Assembly: GCF_027921765.1 (NCBI RefSeq)
Contig: NZ_BSEJ01000006.1
Location: 62,001 to 126,000 of the forward strand
DNA from: Microbacterium barkeri
Lineage (GTDB): Bacteria > Actinomycetota > Actinomycetes > Actinomycetales > Microbacteriaceae
DNA length: 64,000 nt
Reading direction: 5' to 3'
The notes under the pieces were generated by a model. It was not told where the DNA came from. It made no database searches and saw only the letters and a list, made by a program, of their open reading frames with translations. The position numbers and the translations under genes were made by a program. Below, piece by piece: positions 7,124 to 15,593 of this stretch (position 1 is its first letter; every line of letters begins with the position of its first letter).

Positions 7124-9274
7124 TCACGCGACCACGGTCGCCTCGAGCACGAGCGCCGACGCCGGGGCGAGCAGCGGCGTGCGCACGCCGACCGTCGACA
7201 GCAGCGAGCCCGGCAGCGTCACCGAGCCCTCCGCGACCCACGGCACCGGCCGCATGTCGAGCAGGTGGCCCGTCGTGAGCGCGCGGACGACCTCGACGCG
7301 ATAGGTCCGCGACGGGTCGAGACCCGGGAGGCGCAGCGCGGGCGGCACGGCCCACTCCCCCGTCGCCTCGCGGGTGAGCCGGTAGAGCGCGTGCGCGCGG
7401 TCCTCCGACACGACGCCCGTGAGCGCGGCCCCCTCGTCGGCGACGGCGTCGTGCAGCAGCTCGCCCGTGTGCATGAGGGAGCGGAGGCGCTTGTACTCCG
7501 CGATCCACTCGGCGAGCTGCGCGCGCTCGTCGGCCGTGAAGCGCGTGATGTCGGTCTCGATGCCCGCCGAGGCGAAGAGCGTCGTCGCGATCCGGAACCG
7601 CAGGTCGGTGACGCGGTCGGTCGTGTGCGCCTGCGTCGGGCCGACGTGGCTGCCGATGAGCTCGGGCGGCAGGAGCAGCTCGGTCCAGCGCTGGATGCGC
7701 GTGCGCTCGAGCGGGTCGTTCGTGTCCGACGCCCACACGCGATCGGTCCGCTCGAGGATGCCGAGGTCGACGCGCGCGCCGCCCGACGAGCACGACTCGA
7801 TCTCGACGTGCGGATGGCGGCGGCGCAGCTCGTCGAGGAGCGCGTAGACCGCGCGCGTCTGCGCGTCGACGCCCGCGCGCCCCGCGTGCACGGCCTCGAG
7901 CAGATCGCGGTTGTGGTCCCACTTGAGGTACTCGATCGGGTACTCGTCGAGCAGGGCCCCGAGGGTCGCGAGCAGCCACTCGGCCACCTCGGGGCGCGCG
8001 ACGTCGAGCACGTGCTGGTGACGCCAGGTGCGCGTCGCGCGATCGGATGGCGCGAGCACCCACTCGGGGTGCGCGCGGGCGAGATCGGAGTCGGGGTTGA
8101 CCATCTCGGGCTCGACCCACAGCCCGAAGCCCATGCCGCGCGCGCGCACGTGGTCGACGAGCGCGTGCAGGCCCTCGGGCCAGACGGCCGGATCGACGGC
8201 CCAGTCGCCGAGCCCCGCCCCGTCGCTGCGCCGAGCCAGGAACCAGCCGTCGTCGAGGACGAACCGCTCGACGCCGACCTCGGCCGCGGCATCCGCGAGC
8301 GCGATGAGCGGCTCGAGCTCGTGGTCGAAGTAGACCGCCTCCCACGTGTTGAGCACGACCGGTCGCGGCGTGCGCGGATGGCCGGGGCGCGCGCGCAGCG
8401 AGCGGTGGAAGCGCGAGGAGATCCCGTCGAGCCCGCGGTCGCTCCACGCGAACCAGGCCGTCGGCGCGGCGAACGCCTCGCCCGCCGAGAGCACGATCTC
8501 GCCCGTGCGGAGCAGCTCGCCCGCTCCGAGCACGTTCCGCCCCTCGGCGAGGCGGTCGGTGCGGTACACCGCATCGCCGCTCCAGGCCAGGTGCACGGCC
8601 CACGCCTCGCCCGTGCGGTCGTCGAAGCCGGGCGTCCCCACGACGGTCAGCGTCGGGGCGTCATGCCCCGTCCGCCCGCGCCGCGAGTCGCGGGCGTGCG
8701 AGCCCATGGCGACCGGCCGGCGCTGCGGCGCGCGCTCGCGCGTCCAGCGGCCGGCGAGGTCGAGCAGCTCGCTCGCGCGCGCGGGAACCGGCAGCGTCGC
8801 ATCGAGGGCCGCCAGGTGGACGACGGCGTCGCCCGCGTTCTCGACGCGGTGGTCGACGCGCAGGATGCCCGCGGCGTCGAACCGCAGGGCGCTCTCGAGC
8901 ACGAGGCCGTCCGCGCATGCCCGCAGGGCGAAGCCGCGGTCATCGCTCTCGACCGACTCCACGCGCCACCCCGGCAGGAGCGGCGCGCCGTCGACCGTGC
9001 CCGCGATGCCCGGGCGCCCCTGCCATCCGTCGCGCTCGGTCGGGAGCACCGTGAGCGGCCACGCCTCGTCGAGTGCGCTCGCCGTGATCTGACGTGCGGA
9101 CGCCGCGTCCAGCGCGGCGAGCGCGGCCCCGTCCACCGCTCCCGGATCCGCGCCCCAGTGGAGGACCTCGGGGAGATCCTCGCCGCGGAACGCCACGATG
9201 AGCGCCGCGCCCGCGGCGCGGAACAGCGCGGTCGTGCGCGGGGGTGCGCTCACGGGAGCTGAGGTGATGGTCAT
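7124..9274 (-). CDS. Alpha-galactosidase, GH36 (first copy)
   Basis: 716 aa, typical full length for bacterial GH36 (RafA/AgaA type): N-terminal beta-sandwich, central TIM barrel, small C-terminal beta domain. The nucleophile segment YLKWDHNRD places the catalytic Asp near residue 453, and CSSGGARVD followed by WASDTND gives the acid/base Asp near 517. FVLDDGWF and GLWVEPEMVNPDSD are further GH36 barrel motifs. No signal peptide, so it acts in the cytoplasm on imported alpha-galactosides (raffinose family or galactosyl-manno-oligosaccharides). It lies downstream of the ROK regulator on the same strand, with its own candidate operator (9330-9350). Start ATG 9272-9274 follows a GGAGG site. Confidence 0.93.
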   Translation of the reverse strand: MTITSAPVSAPPRTTALFRAAGAALIVAFRGEDLPEVLHWGADPGAVDGAALAALDAASARQITASALDEAWPLTVLPTERDGWQGRPGIAGTVDGAPLLPGWRVESVESDDRGFALRACADGLVLESALRFDAAGILRVDHRVENAGDAVVHLAALDATLPVPARASELLDLAGRWTRERAPQRRPVAMGSHARDSRRGRTGHDAPTLTVVGTPGFDDRTGEAWAVHLAWSGDAVYRTDRLAEGRNVLGAGELLRTGEIVLSAGEAFAAPTAWFAWSDRGLDGISSRFHRSLRARPGHPRTPRPVVLNTWEAVYFDHELEPLIALADAAAEVGVERFVLDDGWFLARRSDGAGLGDWAVDPAVWPEGLHALVDHVRARGMGFGLWVEPEMVNPDSDLARAHPEWVLAPSDRATRTWRHQHVLDVARPEVAEWLLATLGALLDEYPIEYLKWDHNRDLLEAVHAGRAGVDAQTRAVYALLDELRRRHPHVEIESCSSGGARVDLGILERTDRVWASDTNDPLERTRIQRWTELLLPPELIGSHVGPTQAHTTDRVTDLRFRIATTLFASAGIETDITRFTADERAQLAEWIAEYKRLRSLMHTGELLHDAVADEGAALTGVVSEDRAHALYRLTREATGEWAVPPALRLPGLDPSRTYRVEVVRALTTGHLLDMRPVPWVAEGSVTLPGSLLSTVGVRTPLLAPASALVLEATVVA

Positions 9275-9329
9275 GCGGGCCTCCGTCTCGACGGCATCGT
9301 CAGAGACCAGGTTCCCGCGTGGGGATCAC

Positions 9330-9350
9330 TTTGTCAAATGCTGAAACAAA
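9330..9350. promoter_or_regulatory. Candidate ROK operator upstream of GH36 gene
   Basis: TTTGT, eleven bases, ACAAA form an inverted repeat in the short gap between the ROK gene and the alpha-galactosidase. A minus-strand TTGACA lies inside it. The sequence TTTGTCA..CTGAAACAAA resembles the site at 10507-10527 and part of the promoter region near 18430, suggesting a shared operator. Confidence 0.45.
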
Positions 9351-9353
9351 CAC

Positions 9354-10505
9354 TCACGCGAGAAGTGCGCGGATGGCCAGCCCGGCCCCCGCGCGTGCCC
9401 ACTCCGAGAAGTCCCACGTCCGCACGTCGAGATCGACCGGAGCGGCGTCCTTGTCGAGCCGCTCGTCGAGCGCTGCGCGCAGGGCGTCGCCCGCGAGCTC
9501 GACCACGGCGATGCCGTCTCCCGTGACGACGACCTTCTGGGGGTCGACGAGGCTCGCCACCGTCGCGATCATGACGCCGAGCGCGCGACCCGCGTCGGCG
9601 AACGCCGCGAGCGCGAGCTCGTCGCCCGCGCGCGCGGCCTCGACGACGCCCTCGTACTCGACGCCCGGGCGCCGGTAGGCGTTCACGATCGCGCTGTTCA
9701 CGAGCAGGCTCGACGCGCAGCCGCGGTGGCCGAGGCCACATCGCGGCCCGGCCTCGTCGACGATGAGGTGGCTGATCTGGCCCGCGCGATTGTGCGCGCC
9801 GTCGACCGGCCGGCCGTTCACGACGAGCCCGCAGCCGATGCCCGCGCCGACCGTGATGAGCACCATGTCGTCGATGCCCGCCCCCGCCCCGAACCAGTGC
9901 TCGGTCGCCGTGAGCGCCTGCACGTCGTTCTCCACGGCGCACGGAAGCCCGGTCGCGTCGCGCACGAGCGCCCCGAGCGGCACGTCGGTCCAGTCGAGGA
10001 AGAACGACCGCTCGACGAGCGCTCCGTCCGCACCCTGGCTCACGCGGCCCGCGATCGCGATCCCCACCGACGTCAGCGTCGGGTAGTCCGCCGCGTATCC
10101 GCGCGCCACGTCGGCGATCTCGGCGACGACATCCGCGGGCTCGCGCGATGCGAGCGGACGCTCGGTGCTCTCGACGGCGGACGCCGAGAGGTCGGTGACG
10201 ACCGCGTAGAGCGTGTCGCCGGTGAGCTTGATCCCGAGGAAGTGGCGAGCCGACGCGCGCAGATGCAGCATCTCGGACGGACGCCCCGTCTGCGCCATGA
10301 GGCGCGTGCCGCCCTCGGTGAGCAGACCGGCGTCGACGAGGGAGCGCGTGATGCGGGTGAGACTCGCGCGGGAGAGGTGGAGACGGCGCGCGATCTCGGC
10401 GCGCGGGAGCTCGCCGTGGATGAGCACCTCGAGAAGCGCCGCCCGCATCGCCGGCGACATCTCGCCGATCTCGCCGCCCGGGAGCGCCGTGTCCTCGACG
10501 TCCAT
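9354..10505 (-). CDS. ROK-family transcriptional regulator
   Basis: 383 aa. The N-terminal winged helix (AEIARRLHLSRASLTRITRSL) is followed by a ROK sugar-kinase-like domain with VGIAIAG, AVENDVQAL and GAGIGCGLVVNG. The zinc motif of ROK proteins is present in the form CGLGHRGC, with one of the usual three Cys positions replaced. Start chosen at ATG 10503-10505 because AGAAGGG lies eight to nine bases upstream on the minus strand; the frame is open further upstream. NagC/XylR/Mlc-type proteins bind a sugar or sugar phosphate and release their operators. Sitting between two alpha-galactosidase genes, it is probably the local repressor of the galactoside/mannoside genes. Confidence 0.9.
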   Translation of the reverse strand: MDVEDTALPGGEIGEMSPAMRAALLEVLIHGELPRAEIARRLHLSRASLTRITRSLVDAGLLTEGGTRLMAQTGRPSEMLHLRASARHFLGIKLTGDTLYAVVTDLSASAVESTERPLASREPADVVAEIADVARGYAADYPTLTSVGIAIAGRVSQGADGALVERSFFLDWTDVPLGALVRDATGLPCAVENDVQALTATEHWFGAGAGIDDMVLITVGAGIGCGLVVNGRPVDGAHNRAGQISHLIVDEAGPRCGLGHRGCASSLLVNSAIVNAYRRPGVEYEGVVEAARAGDELALAAFADAGRALGVMIATVASLVDPQKVVVTGDGIAVVELAGDALRAALDERLDKDAAPVDLDVRTWDFSEWARAGAGLAIRALLA

Positions 10506-10506
10506 G

Positions 10507-10527
10507 TTTGTCACCCTTCTGAACATA
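10507..10527. promoter_or_regulatory. Second candidate ROK operator (divergent ROK / GH36 region)
   Basis: TTTGTCA, five bases, CTGAACATA: the same half-sites as at 9330-9350 with slightly different spacing. It overlaps the ribosome site region of the ROK gene and lies in the 113-base divergent gap with the second alpha-galactosidase gene, a natural position for autoregulation. Confidence 0.4.
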
Positions 10528-10618
10528 CTCGCTTGTGCTCGGCCACCCGCGCTGGAAAGATCACAGTACACACGCGGCAGCGCCCCGCCGCGACACCCGA
10601 GATCACGGAGGATCCGTC

Positions 10619-12730
10619 GTGCCCGAGACCCTGCACTGGCGCGCCGAGCGCGTCCAGGTCGCCCTCGCCCTGCCCGAGGACGGGCCCGTCTCGGTGCTCG
10701 CGATCCGGCCATCCGGGTCTCCGGCGCCCGCTCCCGTGCTGCCCGAGGGACACGGCGAGCAGCCTCTCGTCGAGCTGTCGGCGTTCGGCCACGGCCGGTT
10801 CCCCGGCAGCTTCCGCCACGTCGACACCGTGATCGGGCGCGCGCTGCGCTACGTCGGCCACGAGGAGTCGGAGCAGGACGGATGGCGCGAGCTGCGCGTG
10901 CGCCAGGAGGACGCGTCGCGAGGGCTCCGCGTCACGAGCGTGCTCGCGGCGCATGCGTCCGCACCGGCGCTGCGCGCGTGGACCGAGGTCGCGGTCGACG
11001 GCGACCTCGTCGTCGACTTCGTGTCGAGCTTCGCGACCGGCTCGTTCCTCGCCGACGCGCGCACGGCATCCGTCGACGACATCGTCGTCGCGCACGCCGA
11101 CAGCGACTGGATCGCCGAGAGCAGGTGGCGCGTGCAGCCGCTGCGCGAGGCGGGCCTCGTCGACGTGGGCCGCGCCGCGCACAACCACCAGCCGCCCCGC
11201 ACGCGCCTCGCGCTCGGCAACCGCGGGTCGTGGTCGAGCGGCGAGAAGGCGCCCACCGGGGTCATCGCGTCCGCGCGCGACGACTACGCGCTCGCGTGGC
11301 AGATCGAGCACAACGGGCCGTGGGTCGCCGAGCTCGGCGAGAACGGGCACGGCGCCTACCTGCTGCTGTCCGGCCCGACGGACCAGGAGCACCAGTGGTC
11401 CGTGCGGCTGCGCGACGGGGAGACGTTCACCTCCGCGCCGGTGTCGATCGCGGTCGCCGAGGGCGGCGTGGAGGCGGCGCTGCAAGCGCTCACCGACCAG
11501 CGCCGCGCCATCCGCCGCCCGCGCGACGCCGACGACGCGCTGCCCCTCGTCTTCAACGACTACATGAACACGCTCATGGGCGACCCGACGACCGAGAAGC
11601 TCCTGCCGCTCATCGACGCCGCGGCCGAGGCCGGGGCCGACACGTTCTGCATCGACGCCGGCTGGTACGCCGACGGGCACTGGTGGGACGGCGTCGGCGC
11701 GTGGGAGCCGTCGACCGCGCGCTTCCCGGGCGGAATCGGCGAGGCGACCGCGTACATCCGCTCGCGCGGGATGACCCCCGGCCTGTGGCTCGAGCCCGAG
11801 GTGATCGGCGTGCGGTCGCCGCTCGCGCAGACGCTGCCCGACGCCGCGTTCTTCTCGCGCGGCGGCGTGCGCATCGCCGAGCACGGGCGGCACCTGCTCG
11901 ATCTGCGGCACCCCGCCGCCCGCGCGCACCTCGACGCGGTCGTCGACCGGCTCGTCGGGGAGTACGGGGTCGCGTTCATCAAGATGGACGAGAACACGAT
12001 GACCGGCCCCGGCACCGACCGCGACGGCCTCGCGCCCGGGCACGGGCTGCTCGAGCACGCGCGCGCGGTTCTCGACTGGATCGACGGCGTGCAGGCGCGC
12101 CATCCGGATCTCCTCATCGAGAACTGCGCGTCGGGCGCCATGCGGATGGACTACGCGATGCTCTCGCGCCTGCACCTGCAGTCGACCTCCGACCAGCAGG
12201 ACCCCGTGGCGTACGCGTCGATCGCCGCGGCGGCGCCCGCATCCATCCTCCCCGAGCAGGCCGGCAACTGGGCCTATCCGCAGGCCGGGATGACCGATGA
12301 GGAGCGCACGTTCGCGCTGGCGAACGGAGTGCTCGGCCGCATGTACCTGTCGGGCTACCTCAACCGGATGGCCCCGCACGAGCGGGCGGCAGTCCGCGAC
12401 GCAGTCTCGGCGCATAAGGCCGTGCTCGGCGACATCCGGTCGCGCCGGCCGATCTGGCCGCTCGGCCTCCCGGCGTGGGAGGACGACTGGGTCTCCCTCG
12501 GCCTCGCGCTCGACGGCCACGCCTACGTCTCGGTGTGGCGGCGGCGCGGCGACGCGTCGGCACGGCTGTCGCTGCCCTGGGCGCGCGGACGCGCCCTCGA
12601 GGTCGCGCCGTTCTTCCCGTCGAGCGAGGGCGGATGGTCGTGGAGCTGGGATGCCGAGACCGGCGTCCTCGAGATGACGGCCCCGACGGCCGAGCCCTCC
12701 GCGCGCGTCCTCGAGGTCTGGATCGCCTAG
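10619..12730 (+). CDS. Alpha-galactosidase, GH36 (second copy)
   Basis: 703 aa from a GTG start at 10619 with GGAGG seven bases upstream; the frame is open further back but the upstream residues are not family-like. Catalytic segments: FIKMDENT (nucleophile Asp near 457) and ENCASGAMRMD followed by STSDQQD (acid/base Asp near 525). WLEPEVIG and FCIDAGWY are GH36 barrel motifs. The nucleophile context differs from the first copy (KMDEN against KWDHN), so the two enzymes belong to different GH36 subgroups and probably differ in chain length or aglycone preference. Cytoplasmic. Transcribed away from the ROK gene and convergent with the ABC transporter operon. Confidence 0.92.
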   Translation: MPETLHWRAERVQVALALPEDGPVSVLAIRPSGSPAPAPVLPEGHGEQPLVELSAFGHGRFPGSFRHVDTVIGRALRYVGHEESEQDGWRELRVRQEDASRGLRVTSVLAAHASAPALRAWTEVAVDGDLVVDFVSSFATGSFLADARTASVDDIVVAHADSDWIAESRWRVQPLREAGLVDVGRAAHNHQPPRTRLALGNRGSWSSGEKAPTGVIASARDDYALAWQIEHNGPWVAELGENGHGAYLLLSGPTDQEHQWSVRLRDGETFTSAPVSIAVAEGGVEAALQALTDQRRAIRRPRDADDALPLVFNDYMNTLMGDPTTEKLLPLIDAAAEAGADTFCIDAGWYADGHWWDGVGAWEPSTARFPGGIGEATAYIRSRGMTPGLWLEPEVIGVRSPLAQTLPDAAFFSRGGVRIAEHGRHLLDLRHPAARAHLDAVVDRLVGEYGVAFIKMDENTMTGPGTDRDGLAPGHGLLEHARAVLDWIDGVQARHPDLLIENCASGAMRMDYAMLSRLHLQSTSDQQDPVAYASIAAAAPASILPEQAGNWAYPQAGMTDEERTFALANGVLGRMYLSGYLNRMAPHERAAVRDAVSAHKAVLGDIRSRRPIWPLGLPAWEDDWVSLGLALDGHAYVSVWRRRGDASARLSLPWARGRALEVAPFFPSSEGGWSWSWDAETGVLEMTAPTAEPSARVLEVWIA

Positions 12731-12737
12731 CACCCCT

Positions 12738-12798
12738 CTGCATGTCTCGCTTCCCGCGGCCATCCGGTCGGGAAAGCCAGGGAGAACGAGACATGCAG
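12738..12798. terminator. Long nested hairpin between convergent operons
   Basis: CTGCATGTCTCG (12738-12749) pairs perfectly with CGAGACATGCAG (12787-12798). The 37-base loop contains an inner stem, CTTCCCG with CGGGAAAG. It sits between the stop of the alpha-galactosidase and the stop of the convergent ABC ATPase, so it probably ends both transcripts. Confidence 0.65.
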
Positions 12799-12804
12799 GG
12801 TCTG

Positions 12805-13698
12805 TCAGGCCGCGCTGGCGGGAGCGGTGCGCGCGCCCTCCCACTCGCCCGTGAAGTGGTTGAAGCACACGGCGTTGTCGAGCTTCGCCCGGTCGGGCGC
12901 CGCCTCGCCGCTCACGACCTTGCCCACCCGCTCGGGGTCGGGCGCGGCCATCGCGAGCAGGCGCGTGTAGTCGTGCTGCGGGTCGAGGATGACCGCGTCG
13001 GCCGGGCCGCGCTCCACGACGCGCCCCTTGTACAGCACGAGGATCTCGTCGGAGAAGTGCCGTGCGGTCGCGAGGTCATGCGTGATGTAGAGCACCGCGA
13101 GGTCGTCCTCGCGCTGCAGCCGGCCGAGGAGGTTCAGCACCCCGAGCCGGATCGACACGTCGAGCATCGACACCGGCTCGTCGGCGAGCACGACCTGCGC
13201 GCCAGGTGCCAGCGCCCGCGCGATCGCCACGCGCTGCCGCTGCCCGCCCGAGAGCTCGTGCGGGCGACGCGATGCGAACGACGCATCGAGGTTCACGCGC
13301 TCGAGCATCTCGATCACGCGCTCGTGCGTCTCGTCGGCGCCGCGCGTGCGCCGATGGATCCGCAGCGGCCGCGCGATGTGGTGCTCGATCGAGTGGAACG
13401 GGTTGAGCGACGCGAACGGATCCTGGAAGACCATCTGCACGTGGCGCCGGTACTCGGCCGGGGCGACCGGGCGGCCATCCGCCTGCCGCACGTCGATCTC
13501 TCCCGACGTCGGGTGCTCGAGCTTCGAGAGGATCCGCGCGATCGTCGACTTGCCCGACCCCGACTCGCCCACGAGCGCGACCGTGCGCCCGGGCACGAGC
13601 TCGAACGAGACCCGGTCGACCGCGCGGAACCGCCTGCGGCGCAAGCCCTCCCGCACGCTGAACTCCTTCACGAGGTCCGTGACGCGCACCATGGTCAT
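12805..13698 (-). CDS. ABC transporter ATP-binding protein (OppF/DppF type)
   Basis: 297 aa from ATG 13696-13698, which overlaps the stop of the upstream ATPase (ATGA). A longer open frame exists, but it is the shadow of that upstream gene. Walker A is GESGSGKST, the Q-loop lies in MVFQDPFASLNP, the signature is LSGGQRQR, Walker B is VVLADEPVSML, and the H-loop is ITHDLA. The C-terminal stretch after the nucleotide-binding domain matches the oligopeptide-transporter ATPase tail (YTRLLAMAAPDP). It powers uptake together with OppD. Last gene of a five-gene operon. Confidence 0.9.
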   Translation of the reverse strand: MTMVRVTDLVKEFSVREGLRRRRFRAVDRVSFELVPGRTVALVGESGSGKSTIARILSKLEHPTSGEIDVRQADGRPVAPAEYRRHVQMVFQDPFASLNPFHSIEHHIARPLRIHRRTRGADETHERVIEMLERVNLDASFASRRPHELSGGQRQRVAIARALAPGAQVVLADEPVSMLDVSIRLGVLNLLGRLQREDDLAVLYITHDLATARHFSDEILVLYKGRVVERGPADAVILDPQHDYTRLLAMAAPDPERVGKVVSGEAAPDRAKLDNAVCFNHFTGEWEGARTAPASAA

Positions 13699-14582
13699 GC
13701 TCGAGCCTCCGCTCCGTCGGCGACCGGCGACTCGTCGACGCCGGATCGGATGAACGCCCCGCGCGAGCCGCTGAGGCTGGGGAACGAGCCGAGGAGCTTC
13801 CTCGTGTACTCGTGGTGAGGATCGCGGTACATGTCGTCGGCCGCGCGCAGCTCGACGATCTCCCCGCGCAGCATGACCGCGATGCGGTCGCTGATCTCGA
13901 GCAGCAGCGGCAGGTCGTGCGTGATGAAGATCACCGCGAAGCCCAGCTCGTCGCGCAGGCGGACGATCTCGCGCAGGATGTCGCGCTGCACGACCACGTC
14001 GAGCGCCGTCGTGGGCTCGTCCATGATCATGACCTGGGGCTCGAGGATCATCGCCATCGCGATCATGACCCGCTGGCGCATGCCGCCGGAGAGCTCGTGC
14101 GGGAACGACGTCAGGCGCGACGGATCCACGCCCACGCGGCGCAGGACATCCGCCGCGCGCTCGCGCCGCTCGGCCTTCGACATCCGCGGTCGGTGCGCGA
14201 CGAGCACGTCCTCGAGCTGCGCGCGGATGCTGATGACCGGGTTGAGCGCGTTCATGGCGCCCTGGAACACCATGGAGAGCTTCGACCAGCGGAAGGCGCG
14301 CAGCTCCTCGTCGGCGAGGGCGAGCAGGTCGACGTCGCCGCCCTCTCGGTCGTGGAACACGATGCTGCCGCTCGCGATGCGGGCCGGCGGCTTGTGCAGC
14401 CGGTTCACGGCGTAGGCGAGGGTCGTCTTGCCGCAGCCCGACTCGCCCGCGAGGCCGAGGATCTCCCCCGCCGCGAGCTCGAACGACGCGCCCTTCACGG
14501 CCGTCACGGGCTGCTCCACCTCGTACACGACCGAGAGGTCGTCGATGGTGAGGACGGGCCGGCGCGCTGTCGTCGCGCTCAT
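13695..14582 (-). CDS. ABC transporter ATP-binding protein (OppD/DppD type)
   Basis: 295 aa nucleotide-binding subunit. Walker A GESGCGKTT, Q-loop in MVFQGAMNALNP, signature LSGGMRQR, Walker B VMIMDEPTTALD, then FITHDL. The GMRQR form of the signature is the usual OppD/DppD variant, contrasting with GQRQR in OppF. The C-terminus carries the family extension (HEYTRKLLGSFPSL). Starts in a 4-bp overlap with the permease gene and ends overlapping oppF. Forms a heterodimer with the downstream ATPase on the inner face of the membrane. Confidence 0.9.
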   Translation of the reverse strand: MSATTARRPVLTIDDLSVVYEVEQPVTAVKGASFELAAGEILGLAGESGCGKTTLAYAVNRLHKPPARIASGSIVFHDREGGDVDLLALADEELRAFRWSKLSMVFQGAMNALNPVISIRAQLEDVLVAHRPRMSKAERRERAADVLRRVGVDPSRLTSFPHELSGGMRQRVMIAMAMILEPQVMIMDEPTTALDVVVQRDILREIVRLRDELGFAVIFITHDLPLLLEISDRIAVMLRGEIVELRAADDMYRDPHHEYTRKLLGSFPSLSGSRGAFIRSGVDESPVADGAEARA

Positions 14583-15592
14583 GCCGCACGCTCCTTCCTG
14601 CGGGCCTCACGGCGCGCGCGACGCTCGCGACGCGCGTGGAGGCGCACGTTCTTGAGCTTGGGGTTGATGATCTCGTCGATCGAGAAGTTCACGAGCGACA
14701 GGCCCATCCCGAACAGCGCGATGACGAGGCCCGGCGGGACGAACCACCACCAGGCGCCCAGCGGCAGGGCGAACCCGTTCTGCGCGTAGAAGAGCATGGT
14801 GCCGAGCGTCGACGAGTTCGAAGCGCCCAGGCCGAGGAACGACAGGCCGGCCTCGCCGAGGATCGCCGCGATGACGGCGAAGACGAACTGCGACGCGAGC
14901 ACGGGCAGGAGGTTCGGGAGGATCTCGACCGCGATCACGCGCCACGCCCGCTCGCCGGCGACCTTCGACGCCGCGACGTAGTCGCGACTGCGGATGGACA
15001 GGGTCTGGGCCCGCAGGACGCGCGCCGACCCCGCCCAGCTCGTCACGGCGAGGACGACCGCGATCGTCCAGAGGCCGCGCGCCTCGGCGGGCACGAAGCC
15101 TGAGATGACGATCACGAGCGGGAGGCCCGGGATGACGAGGAACACGTTCGAGAAGAGCGAGAAGGCCTCGTCGGCGAAGCCGCCGATGTACGCGCCGAGG
15201 ATGCCGAAGAAGGCCGACAGCACGGTCGCGAGCACGCCGACGATGAGGCCGATCTCGAGCGACCCGCGCGTCGCGATCGCGAGCTGAGCGAAGACGTCCT
15301 GGCCGGTCTGGGTCGTGCCGAGGAGGAACTCCGCGGATGGCGGCGTGAGCCCGATGTCGCGGATGGCGCTCGGGTCGCCCACGAAGAAGGGGGCGATGAG
15401 GCCGAACAGGGTGATGCCGCCGATGAGCGCGAGCCCGAGCGCGAGCCACGGTGTCATCGTGGGGAGCATCTGCCGCAGCGCCGAGCGCGAGCGGCGCACG
15501 CGGTCGGCACGCTGCTCGCGCGCGGTGCGCGAGACGATCGCCTCGGTCGCCTCGGCGACGGAGGGCTCTGTCCTGGGGGCGATGTTGGTCAT
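14579..15592 (-). CDS. ABC transporter permease (OppC/DppC type)
   Basis: 337 aa inner-membrane permease with an N-terminal OppC-type transmembrane region and BPD_transp_1 domain. Motifs: FLLGTTQTGQDVFAQL, typical of the OppC segment before the domain, and RDYVAASKVAGERAWRVI, the EAA-like loop that docks on the ATPases. About six membrane helices. The C-terminus is Arg/Lys-rich. One base separates its start from the stop of the oppB-type gene, and it overlaps oppD by 4 bases. Confidence 0.9.
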   Translation of the reverse strand: MTNIAPRTEPSVAEATEAIVSRTAREQRADRVRRSRSALRQMLPTMTPWLALGLALIGGITLFGLIAPFFVGDPSAIRDIGLTPPSAEFLLGTTQTGQDVFAQLAIATRGSLEIGLIVGVLATVLSAFFGILGAYIGGFADEAFSLFSNVFLVIPGLPLVIVISGFVPAEARGLWTIAVVLAVTSWAGSARVLRAQTLSIRSRDYVAASKVAGERAWRVIAVEILPNLLPVLASQFVFAVIAAILGEAGLSFLGLGASNSSTLGTMLFYAQNGFALPLGAWWWFVPPGLVIALFGMGLSLVNFSIDEIINPKLKNVRLHARRERRARREARRKERAA

Positions 15593-15593
15593 G

